Below, in pieces: positions 44,901-54,256 of a DNA stretch of 64,000 nt. Numbering within the stretch: the stretch's first letter is position 1; each line of letters starts with the position of its first letter. The stretch comes from Macrococcoides animalis (GTDB lineage: Bacteria > Bacillota > Bacilli > Staphylococcales > Staphylococcaceae). Position numbers and translations under genes: made by a program. The notes under the pieces are model-generated. The model did no database searches. It worked only from the letters and a program-made list of their open reading frames with translations, and was not told the origin of the DNA. The stretch is taken from positions 2,294,001-2,358,000 of the forward strand of contig NZ_CP179727.1 in assembly GCF_047425875.1 (NCBI RefSeq), written 5' to 3'.

Positions 44901-46208
44901 ATGATTAGTGGTGTCATGAAGAAATTTGGCTTTGATGGACTTAATAACTTTGCTTTAGACTTTGCAAAGGGTGGCTTTGGTCAGATTAAAACTGGTGTTA
45001 AATCATTCATTGATAAAATCTTTAATGAGTTTGCATCTAGTAACGCTGACGGTGGTGAAATCTTAGGGTTTCCATTAACTACGCCTTATAGTCCTAATAA
45101 ACGTCCAGCAGGTTATCCATTCAATGCACACCATTACGGTATTGACTTAGGTACAAAAGCTGGTACTTTAATACACGCTCCAACTAGTGGTGTCTTGTCA
45201 CAAGTTAATGACTATAACGGTGGTCTAGTAGCTATACTTAAAGATAAAATGTATACTCAATTCTTTATGCATTTAAGCAAAGTATTAGCCAGTGGTGCTG
45301 TTAAACAAGGTCAAGCAATCGTTAAAACTGGTAATTCTGGACACATGACAACTGGAGACCATTTACATTATCAAGTACGTAAAAATGATGGAACTGGTGC
45401 ATGGAATACTAACACAATTGACCCTATCGCTTTCTTAAATAAGAATGGTGGTGGCAGTAAAGTGTCTGGTAGTAAAGGAAATTGGACAGGTACAGTAGTT
45501 AGAGCCTTAAAAATGGCTGGTTTACCAACTACTCAAGCATATATCAATGCATGGAATCAACAAATTAAAACAGAATCTGGTGGTAACCCTAACGCAATTG
45601 GTGGTACGGATGGCTTAAATGATGGTAGAGCAACAGGTTTAGTTCAAGTTAAACCACCAACATTCAATGCTTATAAATTGGCTGGTCATGGTAACATTAT
45701 GAACCCACTGGATAACTTAATCGCTGGTATGAGATACGCTAAAACTCGTTATGGTAGTTCATTGTTATCAGTAATTGGACGTGGACACGGTTATAAAACT
45801 GGTGGTATCGCTAAGTTTCCACAAGTTGCATCTTTAGCTGAAGAAGGTTGGGAAGAGATTATTATACCAACTAATCCAGCTAGACGTTCAGATGCAATGG
45901 CTTTATTAGCTTATACAGCTATGAAGATTATGCCTAAAGAACGTGGTGGAAGTGGACTAGGTAACAAAATACCTAAGATGCCTAATAATTCATCTAATGA
46001 TGATAGTAAGATGCTTAGTATGTTCATGTCATTCATTGAGAATCAACAGAAACAAATTGAATTACAGCAACAACAAATAAATGCAATACAACAAGATAGA
46101 TATACTACAGTTGAAGCTAATGGACGTGAAATAGCTAAAGTTACTCATGAATATCATGATGATTTTAAAGCTAGAAAACAGACGTTTCAACCTAGAACTG
46201 TAATGTAA
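42000..46208 (+). CDS. tail tape measure protein with M23 peptidase and lytic transglycosylase domains
   Basis: A 1402-aa protein that sets tail length. Residues ~20-165 are coiled coil, ~400-450 contain hydrophobic helices (GVVAMAPILLMIIGGMATGL), and ~570-900 are basic Lys-rich helical repeats. At ~1040-1150 is an M23 endopeptidase domain with HHYGIDLGTKAG and GDHLHYQV, both zinc-site motifs. At ~1190-1260 is an SLT-type transglycosylase with the catalytic Glu in KTESGGNP followed by GLVQVKPPTF. The wall-degrading domains should open peptidoglycan at DNA injection. Confidence 0.95.
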   Translation: MSIGSTPLGNMAIQVDLDDTKLRQSTSNMKALMKSVNEEFKANMSAVKRTGSEMDILATRTEGLGKKFQAQEKIVKSLEEAYEKARIEAEKQGASQQQIRAMESKRAQLNKEKASLNDLTGALQKAQSEQDEMMANNKRLESSYGKLDTQIKQVGDKLKGIGSGMINTGKDLSMSITAPLIGAGAMAIKSASEAEASKAQFKSVFGDISNDATASLNKISDSTGLLPNALKGTFTQISAFAKTTGADGAEALDLTSRATMAAADSASFYDRSIEEVSENLQSFLKGNYENDAALGISANETTRNAKANELYGKSFNELNEQQKQLTLLKMVEDGNKLSGAMGQAARESNTLGTQMTNAKTAMNDFLGVLGKPILPLAVNVLKDLAKFGKDVADKFQGMSKSGQMMTLGFAGVVAMAPILLMIIGGMATGLGAIATLGAPVWLTIGAIVALGAGFVVAYKKSETFRNIVKKSIDGVGKAFETVKGTIKGVFQLFQGNGTQGVMTLSKFLPPSLVTGITLTVDKIKSTLKSMGDGVGKAFKSIGKMLTDFWKQNGKMIVQALKNVMAVVKPILSVLGKLFSVTFKVAFAIAKTIVVGTFKAIVGVIKGAIKVITGIIQVFSALFTGNWKKLFNGLWKICKGVIQIIWNGINLMFFGRILKGGVAFAKGFTKIFPKLWNGIKEIFTKTTKAILKFVTDIWSKLHKNASSTLNAMYKAIGKILSNIYKGFKNIFDDIWSKTKKIFKAIFEYVPKKIVAMKDGAIKGLKTMKKDLGDLMDKMKKKVTETFGDMVDGAKELPKKLGDGIKNGASKAVDGVKSLGNKMVDKLGGVVNGTIGGINTVTDKLGIGKKVKEWKVPKFSTGTKNGALANDSLITVGDFGVGNGVGRRELVQFPNGQMQLFEKETTLPAPAGTKVYSNKQTEPMLKAMRFSTGTGGGIGSFFSNIGKSVINGIGDVMDFIDNPAKLVEKMISGVMKKFGFDGLNNFALDFAKGGFGQIKTGVKSFIDKIFNEFASSNADGGEILGFPLTTPYSPNKRPAGYPFNAHHYGIDLGTKAGTLIHAPTSGVLSQVNDYNGGLVAILKDKMYTQFFMHLSKVLASGAVKQGQAIVKTGNSGHMTTGDHLHYQVRKNDGTGAWNTNTIDPIAFLNKNGGGSKVSGSKGNWTGTVVRALKMAGLPTTQAYINAWNQQIKTESGGNPNAIGGTDGLNDGRATGLVQVKPPTFNAYKLAGHGNIMNPLDNLIAGMRYAKTRYGSSLLSVIGRGHGYKTGGIAKFPQVASLAEEGWEEIIIPTNPARRSDAMALLAYTAMKIMPKERGGSGLGNKIPKMPNNSSNDDSKMLSMFMSFIENQQKQIELQQQQINAIQQDRYTTVEANGREIAKVTHEYHDDFKARKQTFQPRTVM

Positions 46209-46219
46209 CTAATATATTT

Positions 46220-46254
46220 GAAGAGTGATAATCATTTATTGCTCTTCTTTTATT
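46220..46254 (+). terminator. terminator-like hairpin after the tape measure gene
   Basis: GAAGAG / CTCTTC with an AT-rich loop and T-rich tail. Confidence 0.65.
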
Positions 46255-46274
46255 TATATGAAAGGAAGTATTCA

Positions 46275-47813
46275 ATGAGATCATTAATCATAAATGAAAA
46301 ATTAATGAAACACTTATATATTGGTGATAAATTCACTATACCAACATTCCCAGTAGAGATACAAAGTACAGAAGTCTCAGCAAGAGCTGGAGCAGTCTAT
46401 ACAGGAAAAAAGATTGGTACTTTAGATATTGATATACCTTTGATTTATCAAAACGTTAATAAATTAAAAACTAAAGATGTATCTGATCTATTGATTAGAT
46501 ATTTCAATTCAGATAAAGAAGTATCAATTCATATTGAAAACGAAGATTGGTATTGGATGGGTTACGTTCAAGGAGATTTTAACTTTCCTTTAGATACACA
46601 ACCGTTCTATACATTTACGCTAAAAGTGAAGTTACTTACACCATATAAATATTCACTAGCTGAGTTTTCAAATATGGCTGTAAAAGGTCAAGTAGCAGTG
46701 AACAATGATGGCGCTGTTGAAACATATCCAGTAATTGAAGCTAAGGCTTTAAAAGATACAACACACTTAATGATAGCTAAGAATAATGATGACTATATCA
46801 TGATTGGTGAGCCACCAACAGCGAACAAAACAGCTAGAAAAGTATCACCAACAGTTTTAAATGATAAGTTACAAACTGTCACAGGTTGGGCTTATGTTCA
46901 AACTACAGGCTCACAATTTGGAGACGGTGAAACAGGTGGAATTGTTGGTGCACATGTACGCTCTAACAAGTATGGTTTCTTTGTAGACCCTACAACTTAT
47001 CCTAAGAGTCCAGATAAATGGGTTGGTGGTGCTCTTAAGAAGTCATTCACACGCTCAGTACAAGACTTTGAACATAATTTTACTGTTAAGTTATTTGAAG
47101 ATGATATTACAACAAACAAAATTGGAACTGGTAAAGTTTTCACTCATTTATGGGATGAGGCTGGACGATTAGTAGCTACAATTGGGCTAGTAGATGCTAG
47201 TTACAATACAAATGATATTACAGTCATTGCTAAGCTCTTTGATGAAGCTGGTGAACCTAAAGCTATATTTAAGTTTAAACCTAAATACGATGTGTATTTA
47301 GATGATTATGTTTATTGCTCAATTAAACGAGTTGGCAACAAATGGACATTTAAGACAAATACAATACAGTATCTAAAAATGAGAAGAAGAACTGATATAG
47401 CTAAGTATGGACAAACAAGAGAAATTGTTAAAAATACTCATACTGAAACATATACAGATAAATATAAAGAATACATGTCTCCAGTACGTTCAACTAGTAT
47501 TTATATTGCTAGATTTGATTGGGATAGTACAGCTATTAAAGAATTTAATGCTTTTAGAGCTGGTGCTTACGATATTTCAACTAAAGAGATTATGAGTAAA
47601 TCAGCTAATGAAGTTGATGAGTTTATTAACGCTGGTGACAAGATTGTAATAGACAATTATAATCAGTCAATGATTTTAAATAAAAAAGATGCTACAAAAC
47701 ATAAAGATTTTGGCTCTAATTACTTTGGATTGGAGCAGGGTCAACATGAACTGTTTGTATATCCAGCGAGTGCATTTGATGTAACTGTTAGATGGCAATC
47801 AGTTGACTATTAA
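46275..47813 (+). CDS. distal tail protein (Dit) with inserted domain
   Basis: A 512-aa baseplate hub component. The N-terminal ~130 residues are the Dit belt domain (MRSLIINEKLMKHLYIG ... YTFTLKVKLLTPYKYS). The length is about twice that of a minimal Dit, and residues ~165-410 form a strand-rich insertion with GWAYVQTTGSQFGDGETGG, probably carbohydrate-binding. The C-terminal Dit half closes with YNQSMILNKK ... HELFVYPAS. The ATG at 46275 has AAAGGAAG; an earlier ATG at 46218 is rejected. Confidence 0.85.
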   Translation: MRSLIINEKLMKHLYIGDKFTIPTFPVEIQSTEVSARAGAVYTGKKIGTLDIDIPLIYQNVNKLKTKDVSDLLIRYFNSDKEVSIHIENEDWYWMGYVQGDFNFPLDTQPFYTFTLKVKLLTPYKYSLAEFSNMAVKGQVAVNNDGAVETYPVIEAKALKDTTHLMIAKNNDDYIMIGEPPTANKTARKVSPTVLNDKLQTVTGWAYVQTTGSQFGDGETGGIVGAHVRSNKYGFFVDPTTYPKSPDKWVGGALKKSFTRSVQDFEHNFTVKLFEDDITTNKIGTGKVFTHLWDEAGRLVATIGLVDASYNTNDITVIAKLFDEAGEPKAIFKFKPKYDVYLDDYVYCSIKRVGNKWTFKTNTIQYLKMRRRTDIAKYGQTREIVKNTHTETYTDKYKEYMSPVRSTSIYIARFDWDSTAIKEFNAFRAGAYDISTKEIMSKSANEVDEFINAGDKIVIDNYNQSMILNKKDATKHKDFGSNYFGLEQGQHELFVYPASAFDVTVRWQSVDY

Positions 47814-47831
47814 ACGAAAGGAAGTTACACA

Positions 47832-50800
47832 ATGGCAGTTGGTATACACATATTAAATAGAAACACTGAAGAGATTACAGGCTATTATACAAACAACTCA
47901 AAGAAAATGATGGTACTGAGTAACGTTCACGCACGTAATAGAGATGAACACTCAGAAACATTTGATTTTACTGTACCTTATAAATTCTTAGATGATTTTC
48001 ACAATCAGAATAGAGTTCTTATTCCAGATGTACGTAAGGGTGAGTTTAGAGAATTTGTAATTAAACATAAAGAAACAGCAGATAAAGAAATATTCATTCA
48101 ATGTGATGGTGCTTGGCTTGATGATCTAGCTAGAAATAGTGAACCATTACCACCAGTTAACCTTAATAATGTAACTGTAGATGAAGCTGTAACTTATGCT
48201 TTATCTATAACAGGTTATGAAAAAGGACACATAGAATATGACGGTTTTATTGATTTAGTAACAACTGAATATACTAGACCTTATGACTTGTTATTGAAAA
48301 TTGAAGAAATTACAGATTTACAGTTTGATGTGACTATTGAGACAAGTGGTAATGAGATTACTGGTAGATATGTTCATATGAATGTACCAGATGATTTATC
48401 AGAATTTACAGGTAAAGAGCTTGTACGTGGTAAAGATATTACTACTATCAAACAAAAAGAAAATACACGAGAATTAGCAACAGCTTTATTAATAACTTCA
48501 ACAGACTCTAAAGGTGCTCCATTAGTTACTAAAGTTTACAATGATGAGGCTAGAGATAGATGGGGAAACAATGGTAAATTCTCTTGGGATATTTACAACA
48601 TTGAGGCAAACGAAAAATCTAATATGACTACAGCAAAAATGAAAACTATTGGTGCAAGAGAATTAAAGAAACGCATTGAACAAGCTGTAGAGTATGAAGT
48701 TCAAGCAGTTGATATAATCGCTCAATTAGGTATTACAGCTAATTTTGGAGATAGAGTACGTGTTAGAGACGTTACGTATAAACCTCATTTCTACTTAGAG
48801 GCAACAGTTAAAGCTGTACAGCGTGATATATTCGATGATAACTCTAAAGAATTGGTTTTAGGATCAGTTAAAAAGTTTAGTGAGTCTAGTTTAAGAAGTT
48901 ATTTTAACTCTATGCAATCACAACTAACAGCAAAAATGAATGATAGCATTAATAATGTGAATACAATCATTGAACAAAACAAAATTCACACAGGAAATAC
49001 ACCACCACCAGACGCTATAGACGGTCAACTTTGGTATGATAATAGTGTTAGTGAAGTAGCTGTATTACGTGAATTTAAAGATGGTGGTTGGACTAATCAG
49101 ACACCAAATAATGTAGAAAATATAGGTGGTCTCAAAAAAGAGAAAACACTTTATACAAACCTACATCAAATTTATGAAGATTTATTTGTAGAATACTCTA
49201 AAATTCAAACATTAGTTAATCAATTATTGTCTAATGAGTATCTAGTAGACACAACAATTAAAAATACATTACAAGTTGCCTTTAATAATCTCAATGGCTC
49301 TTTTTTATCTATGAAGTCAGCTGACTCTAGTATGACAGTTGACACAGCTAATATGACTGGTTTAAATGCGCTACAGTTAGCAATTGGTGACTTTAGAACT
49401 AAGGTACAAGAAATTAATATTGCTCAAGCAGGTGCACAAAAAGCTATAGATGACAGATTTGGACTATTACAATCACAATATACTGATGAAAAAGCTGGAG
49501 TTATCATGCAAGAAGTAGCAAAAGCAACTGGACTTGTATATGATCCAACAAATAACACTTTAACAGGTGATGTTAATGTTTCTGATACTGAATATAATAG
49601 AATATATGATAAAGTCACAGCAGACTCAGTTGGTAAATATGTTGAAAGTGGTACTTATTCAACAGATAAAAAAGGTTTGGTAGAAAGTATTGATGCTAAC
49701 AAGTCAGCTATTGAACAAACAGGTAAGTCTATTAATTTAGAGGTATCTGATAGTAAATTAAATACACAACTAAAGACATTACAAGAGGCTGTAAGCTCAA
49801 TTAAATTAGTAGCTGATGGTATTAATATTACATCTTCAGCTGATGGTCTTATTTCATCTGTATCTGTAGACCCGACTAATATAAAAATTAAATCAGATAT
49901 TATTAATTTAATTGGTGACGTTTATATGCAAGATGGACTTGTAAGAGTATCAGACTTAAAAATTGGTGGGGAAGATAAAGCTGGTAAAATTGAAATTAAG
50001 AACGCTAATAATGAAGTGTTTTTTGGTTTAGATACTGAACAAGCTACAGCATCAGAATTATCAATTGGTACTCTAAGAGTTGAGAAGATTGAAAATAAAG
50101 ATATAGTTACACAATCATCTGATAATCTAACTTTCTTTGTATCAAATTTAGGTGATAATGAAAATGATGGTTTAACTTTAGAAACAGCCTTTGCTACCGT
50201 TGAACGTGCTTTAGAAGAGGTTCCGACTGTATATAACGGTGAATGTACAATATACTTAAGATTATTGGAGAGTGGTGAAATAGTAGAGGTAAAAGGTTAC
50301 ACAGGTGAGGGTAAAATAACCTTTGCTGGTGTTGCTTCAACTGGTACACCTAGTGTTGGACAAATTAGAAACTCAGTAGCCTTTAAGTTTGCTGGTAACA
50401 CTATTGAAAGTTATTTAACTAACTTATTGATTGAAACAGAAAACGGTACAAGTGGTGTATCTGTAAGTGGTGCTAGTGTAACAGCAACTAACGTAAACAT
50501 AAACGGTCAAGGTGGTGGGGAACAAGCTGTATCTATCTCACGTAACGGTTATTTTGAATGGCGTACAGGTCAGTCTAATAACGTTGCTCGTGGTATGACT
50601 TGTGCAAGTGGTTCAAATGCTTTCTTAAAAGATGTTACTTTATACGCCAATGATTTTGGTATTGTTTCAGCGTATGCATCACAAGTTGAATGTAATGTAG
50701 TGAAAATCAAAGCTGGTACTTCAACAAATGCTTTTGAAGGTTCACTTATTGGCGGTTCAATAACTAATTTAACTACAGCATCAACAGTAGCACCAGCACC

Positions 50801-51302
50801 ACCACCAACAACTAAAACAGTTACTTTAACAAGTAGCTCAGCTGGTCACTATTATAAATCGTCTATAGGTTGGAATGGTGTATTTATGAAATCATACCCA
50901 ATTCAAGGTACTTGGTCACCTTATGGTGAGCGTATGGGCTTTTGGTTTTTTGGAACTCAATTTGACCGTTTTGTTGGTAAAACAATCAAGAAAGTACGTG
51001 TATATATTGGTCGTTCAAGTGTTAACATGCAAGGGTACACAGGTAGTAGAAAAGCTACTTTACGTATGCATACTTACGGAACTAAACCTAGTACAGCACC
51101 AGCAACAAGTAACGCTACACAATCTAAAGAAATCTATTTAGCAATGGGTGACTCAAAATGGGTTGATGTTACTAGTGTTTTTGGTTCTATGATTAACCAA
51201 ACAGCTTGGAAAGGCTTTGCAGTTAATACTGATAGCTCAAGTGCATATGAATACATGGCAATGAAACCAACTTTGAAAGTAGAGGTGACTTACGTTGTCT
51301 AA
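47832..51302 (+). CDS. tail-associated lysin/endopeptidase-type baseplate protein (Tal) with receptor-binding C-terminus
   Basis: A 1156-aa protein. Residues ~1-360 match the Prophage_tail / minor structural protein N-terminal domain that forms the trimeric tail tip under Dit. Residues ~370-800 are helical and coiled, with a GNTPPPDAIDGQLWYDN linker. Residues ~770-1000 are a beta-helix (pectin-lyase-like) pattern with SGVSVSGASVTATNVNI. After the proline linker APAPPPTT comes a ~150-residue strand-rich domain ending in KVEVTYVV, a likely sugar-binding module. It is probably involved in host recognition. Confidence 0.87.
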   Translation: MAVGIHILNRNTEEITGYYTNNSKKMMVLSNVHARNRDEHSETFDFTVPYKFLDDFHNQNRVLIPDVRKGEFREFVIKHKETADKEIFIQCDGAWLDDLARNSEPLPPVNLNNVTVDEAVTYALSITGYEKGHIEYDGFIDLVTTEYTRPYDLLLKIEEITDLQFDVTIETSGNEITGRYVHMNVPDDLSEFTGKELVRGKDITTIKQKENTRELATALLITSTDSKGAPLVTKVYNDEARDRWGNNGKFSWDIYNIEANEKSNMTTAKMKTIGARELKKRIEQAVEYEVQAVDIIAQLGITANFGDRVRVRDVTYKPHFYLEATVKAVQRDIFDDNSKELVLGSVKKFSESSLRSYFNSMQSQLTAKMNDSINNVNTIIEQNKIHTGNTPPPDAIDGQLWYDNSVSEVAVLREFKDGGWTNQTPNNVENIGGLKKEKTLYTNLHQIYEDLFVEYSKIQTLVNQLLSNEYLVDTTIKNTLQVAFNNLNGSFLSMKSADSSMTVDTANMTGLNALQLAIGDFRTKVQEINIAQAGAQKAIDDRFGLLQSQYTDEKAGVIMQEVAKATGLVYDPTNNTLTGDVNVSDTEYNRIYDKVTADSVGKYVESGTYSTDKKGLVESIDANKSAIEQTGKSINLEVSDSKLNTQLKTLQEAVSSIKLVADGINITSSADGLISSVSVDPTNIKIKSDIINLIGDVYMQDGLVRVSDLKIGGEDKAGKIEIKNANNEVFFGLDTEQATASELSIGTLRVEKIENKDIVTQSSDNLTFFVSNLGDNENDGLTLETAFATVERALEEVPTVYNGECTIYLRLLESGEIVEVKGYTGEGKITFAGVASTGTPSVGQIRNSVAFKFAGNTIESYLTNLLIETENGTSGVSVSGASVTATNVNINGQGGGEQAVSISRNGYFEWRTGQSNNVARGMTCASGSNAFLKDVTLYANDFGIVSAYASQVECNVVKIKAGTSTNAFEGSLIGGSITNLTTASTVAPAPPPTTKTVTLTSSSAGHYYKSSIGWNGVFMKSYPIQGTWSPYGERMGFWFFGTQFDRFVGKTIKKVRVYIGRSSVNMQGYTGSRKATLRMHTYGTKPSTAPATSNATQSKEIYLAMGDSKWVDVTSVFGSMINQTAWKGFAVNTDSSSAYEYMAMKPTLKVEVTYVV

Positions 51303-51636
51303 AGCAGTTTTATATAATGATAAAAATTTAGTAATGTTTGTTGTTGAAAATGTTACTTCATATAAACAAGAAACAGTAGAAGATAACAAACTAAATTATA
51401 CAATTGAGTCTAACAATGTTGGACAAGTTGACATGAAAGGCAGTGCTTTTAGCATTGCTTTTTTTGATGACTTAATTGAGGTTGAAGAATATCAAGATAT
51501 AACAGATTTATTACCTCAAGCACTAGATAAATCACAATTTATTAGTTTATCTAAAGATGATGAGATAGCTGAATTAAAAGCAAAAATAGAAACATTAGAG
51601 GGTGCAATTTTAGAGCTGATTGAAACAGTTCTTTAA
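51295..51636 (+). CDS. phage baseplate-linked protein, 113 aa
   Basis: Starts at TTG 51295, overlapping the Tal end. The C-terminus KAKIETLEGAILELIETVL has the same ...LEGAI-x-EL-x-ET... ending as the 89-aa protein at 53751, so the two may be related or bind the same partner. It is strand-rich in the first 75 residues. The exact function is unknown. Confidence 0.6.
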   Translation: MSKAVLYNDKNLVMFVVENVTSYKQETVEDNKLNYTIESNNVGQVDMKGSAFSIAFFDDLIEVEEYQDITDLLPQALDKSQFISLSKDDEIAELKAKIETLEGAILELIETVL

Positions 51637-51674
51637 TTGCTCTTTTAAATTTATACAACAAGGAGACAAGAGAC

Positions 51675-53735
51675 ATGGCAATTTTTAAAAATAAAGATAT
51701 AGCAACAGACATACGTGTTACAGATGTAAACGTTGGTAATATTGGTGCTAAGTTTTATAGTGAAGATGAAAATACAGCATCTATTGGTATCTATATCAAG
51801 AACAATGGTCAAGTATTAAACTTATCTACAATCACAATGAAACCAATGCTTAATTTATATTGTTCTGATGGATCAATATTCATTAATGAACCTTTAGTTA
51901 CTGAGAACGCTACAGAAGGCTTTGTAAAATATTATGTATCTAAAGAAGTTATTAAACATGTTGGAACTGTTAACGCTAAGTTATTTCTAGAGTCTGAAAC
52001 AGAATCAGTACACGTTGCTAACTTTAGCTTTGATATTGGTGATAGTGGAACAAATAAAGAAGTTGCTAAAGTAATTGATATTGACATTATTGGAGATAAA
52101 ATTACTGAAGTCATTACAGCTAATGCTCACTTATTTCAAGGGGAGCAAGGTATTCAAGGGGAACAGGGTGAAAAAGGTGAAAAGGGTGATGGACTACAAA
52201 TTGATGGTGTAGTAGCCACTATTGGTGAATTACCAGCAGGAACAACTCAATTAACATACCTTGTTGGTTCTGTTTTGTATTTTAGAAATGATGGACACTC
52301 AACATGGATCAAAGGAACAGATATTAAGGGTGTTGATGGCAAAGCAGGTAGCATTGTATCTATAGGTTCTGATGGTTATTGGTATATTGATGGTATTAAA
52401 ACGACTACTAAAGCCGATATGTCAGGTGAATACGCATTAAAAACACATACTCATACAATATCAGATATTACAAATTTACAAACTCAATTAGATGGAAAAG
52501 CGTTATCAGGGCATAATCATGATTTAACATATATTAAACAAATTGATGGTCAAATGTATAAATTATTTAATGATGTAGGCACGGTGAAAGTAATCAGCGG
52601 TGTTGATTTTAATACACCTGATTCACAAGTTACGAAATCAGGATTTTATTACGCACAAGCACCAATAAATGCACCAACTGGTGCTGTCAATGGTTTTGTT
52701 AATTATGAAATATTAGGAAATCTAGGTAAGGTTTATTATTCGCCTTATAACACAAATGATGTTTATCTGAAAACTAAAATTTCAGGCACTTGGGGAAATT
52801 GGATTAAATTAAATAGCTCAACAACTGACATGACTGGATATGATAAAACAGTGACTCTAGATACTAAGTATGCTCCTATTACACATACGCATGATGAGTA
52901 TTTAACACAATCTGAATCTGATGGATTATACTCGTCTAAAACACATACGCATACCCCTACTGAAATTGGTACTTACTCTAAATCTGAAATTGACAGTAAA
53001 ATTGCTACAGCACAAACTGGTGGTACAGTCGATTTATCAAGTTATTTAAAGTCAGCAGACGCAAGTACCACATACGCTACTAAAGTTCATACACATACTA
53101 TTGGTGACATTTCTAATTTACAAGTTACTTTAGATGGAAAAGCACTAGCTGGACATAATCATGATACTGTTTATAGTAAATTAGGACATACGCATGCTAT
53201 TTCTGATATTACGAACTTACAAACTACATTAAATGGTAAAGCATCAACTACACATGCACACGTAATAAGTGATGTAACTAATTTACAGACAACTTTAGAT
53301 GGTAAGGCTCTAACAAGTCATACACATACAGCATCACAAGTATTAATGAGTGATGGCACAACAGTTCAAGCTAAAATTGACTCATTACCAACATCAAGTG
53401 GAAGTGGTGGAACTGTTTCAGCTCCAACATGGATAAATGCAACTTTAAGTAATGGTTTTACTGGTACAGTTAAATATTGTAAAGATGGATTTAACATTGT
53501 AACTGTAAACGTAGATATTACAGTTGGTTCTACAACTACACTAAATACAGTAGTAGCAAGTTTACCACAAGGATATTTACCACCAATGGCTTACTTACCA
53601 GACCTATTCTATAATAGTTCAACTGGTCAAGCAGATGCATTTTTCAATGTAGGGAATGTATTTAATGGTGTTACAGTAGCTAAAGGATTACAAGCAGGTC
53701 ACAATATCCGTGGACAGTTCATGTTCCGTGTGTAA
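51675..53735 (+). CDS. BppU-family baseplate upper protein / tail fibre
   Basis: A 686-aa protein. The N-terminal ~150 residues are the BppU domain (NIGAKFYSEDENTASIGIYI...). A short collagen-like run GIQGEQGEKGEKGDG follows at ~158-172. Residues ~250-560 contain repeats of the type HTHTISDITNLQTTLDGKA interleaved with a pyocin-knob-like region (SGFYYAQAPINAPTGAVNGF ... GTWGNWIKL) near 320-380. The C-terminal ~115 residues form a head domain. It probably binds wall polymers. Confidence 0.9.
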   Translation: MAIFKNKDIATDIRVTDVNVGNIGAKFYSEDENTASIGIYIKNNGQVLNLSTITMKPMLNLYCSDGSIFINEPLVTENATEGFVKYYVSKEVIKHVGTVNAKLFLESETESVHVANFSFDIGDSGTNKEVAKVIDIDIIGDKITEVITANAHLFQGEQGIQGEQGEKGEKGDGLQIDGVVATIGELPAGTTQLTYLVGSVLYFRNDGHSTWIKGTDIKGVDGKAGSIVSIGSDGYWYIDGIKTTTKADMSGEYALKTHTHTISDITNLQTQLDGKALSGHNHDLTYIKQIDGQMYKLFNDVGTVKVISGVDFNTPDSQVTKSGFYYAQAPINAPTGAVNGFVNYEILGNLGKVYYSPYNTNDVYLKTKISGTWGNWIKLNSSTTDMTGYDKTVTLDTKYAPITHTHDEYLTQSESDGLYSSKTHTHTPTEIGTYSKSEIDSKIATAQTGGTVDLSSYLKSADASTTYATKVHTHTIGDISNLQVTLDGKALAGHNHDTVYSKLGHTHAISDITNLQTTLNGKASTTHAHVISDVTNLQTTLDGKALTSHTHTASQVLMSDGTTVQAKIDSLPTSSGSGGTVSAPTWINATLSNGFTGTVKYCKDGFNIVTVNVDITVGSTTTLNTVVASLPQGYLPPMAYLPDLFYNSSTGQADAFFNVGNVFNGVTVAKGLQAGHNIRGQFMFRV
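52435..53335 (+). repeat. in-gene repeats encoding H-T-H-x-ISDITNLQTxLDGKA
   Basis: About five imperfect ~70-80-bp copies (near 52440, 53088, 53184, 53250 and 53310, with a partial copy near 52900) encode fibre shaft repeats. Such repeats can recombine and change fibre length. Confidence 0.75.
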
Positions 53736-53750
53736 AGGAGATAACAAACT

Positions 53751-54020
53751 ATGAAACAGATATATTTATATGATGAGAATAAAATTTTCATTGGTGTTGA
53801 AGTTGTAGATAATGATATTAAAACATTACCAGAAAATTCAACTGATATTGCACCAGTAGATGGTTTATACAAACCTCAATTTGATGGTGAACAATGGATT
53901 GAGACTATTACACAAGCTGAATTAGATGAATTAAATAAAGTAACAACATTAATATCAGATACAGAACGTATTGATGCATTAGAGGGTGCTATTATTGAAT
54001 TATTTGAAACAATGGTTTAA
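53751..54020 (+). CDS. phage baseplate/fibre-linked protein, 89 aa
   Basis: Starts MKQIYLYDENKIFIG and ends with IDALEGAIIELFETMV. The conserved tail is shared with the 113-aa gene at 51295. A WIE-TIT-QAELDELN stretch in the middle is typical of small proteins placed after siphophage fibres. Ribosome site AAAGGAG. Function not known. Confidence 0.6.
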   Translation: MKQIYLYDENKIFIGVEVVDNDIKTLPENSTDIAPVDGLYKPQFDGEQWIETITQAELDELNKVTTLISDTERIDALEGAIIELFETMV

Positions 54021-54069
54021 TTTCATAGTGCTTTTTATTATAAATAAATTTATGAAAGGAGATGTAGAG

Positions 54070-54198
54070 ATGATGGCTTTATTAATCGCTAACCGCATTG
54101 TTCAAGGTAAATATACTTTTGAACGTTGTCCAGAGAGCTTAAAAGCTCAAGTTAAAGAAATCTTAGTTGAAGCTGGTTTACCAGAATTAGCTGAGTAA
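54070..54198 (+). CDS. CD1375-like small phage protein
   Basis: A 42-aa protein reading MMALLIANRIVQGKYTFERC...EAGLPELAE, the pattern of the CD1375 / XkdX-like small proteins found between fibres and lysis genes. The ATG at 54070 follows GGAGATGTAGAG; the longer frame from 53986 is rejected. Terminator follows at once. Confidence 0.78.
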   Translation: MMALLIANRIVQGKYTFERCPESLKAQVKEILVEAGLPELAE

Positions 54199-54206
54199 CA
54201 CTATTA

Positions 54207-54237
54207 GCCACTCTTAATTGAGTGGCTTTTTATTTTG
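54207..54237 (+). terminator. terminator before the lysis module
   Basis: GCCACTC / GAGTGGC with a 6-nt loop is followed by a T-rich run. Confidence 0.85.
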
Positions 54238-54256
54238 TTGTAGAAAGTAGGCACTT

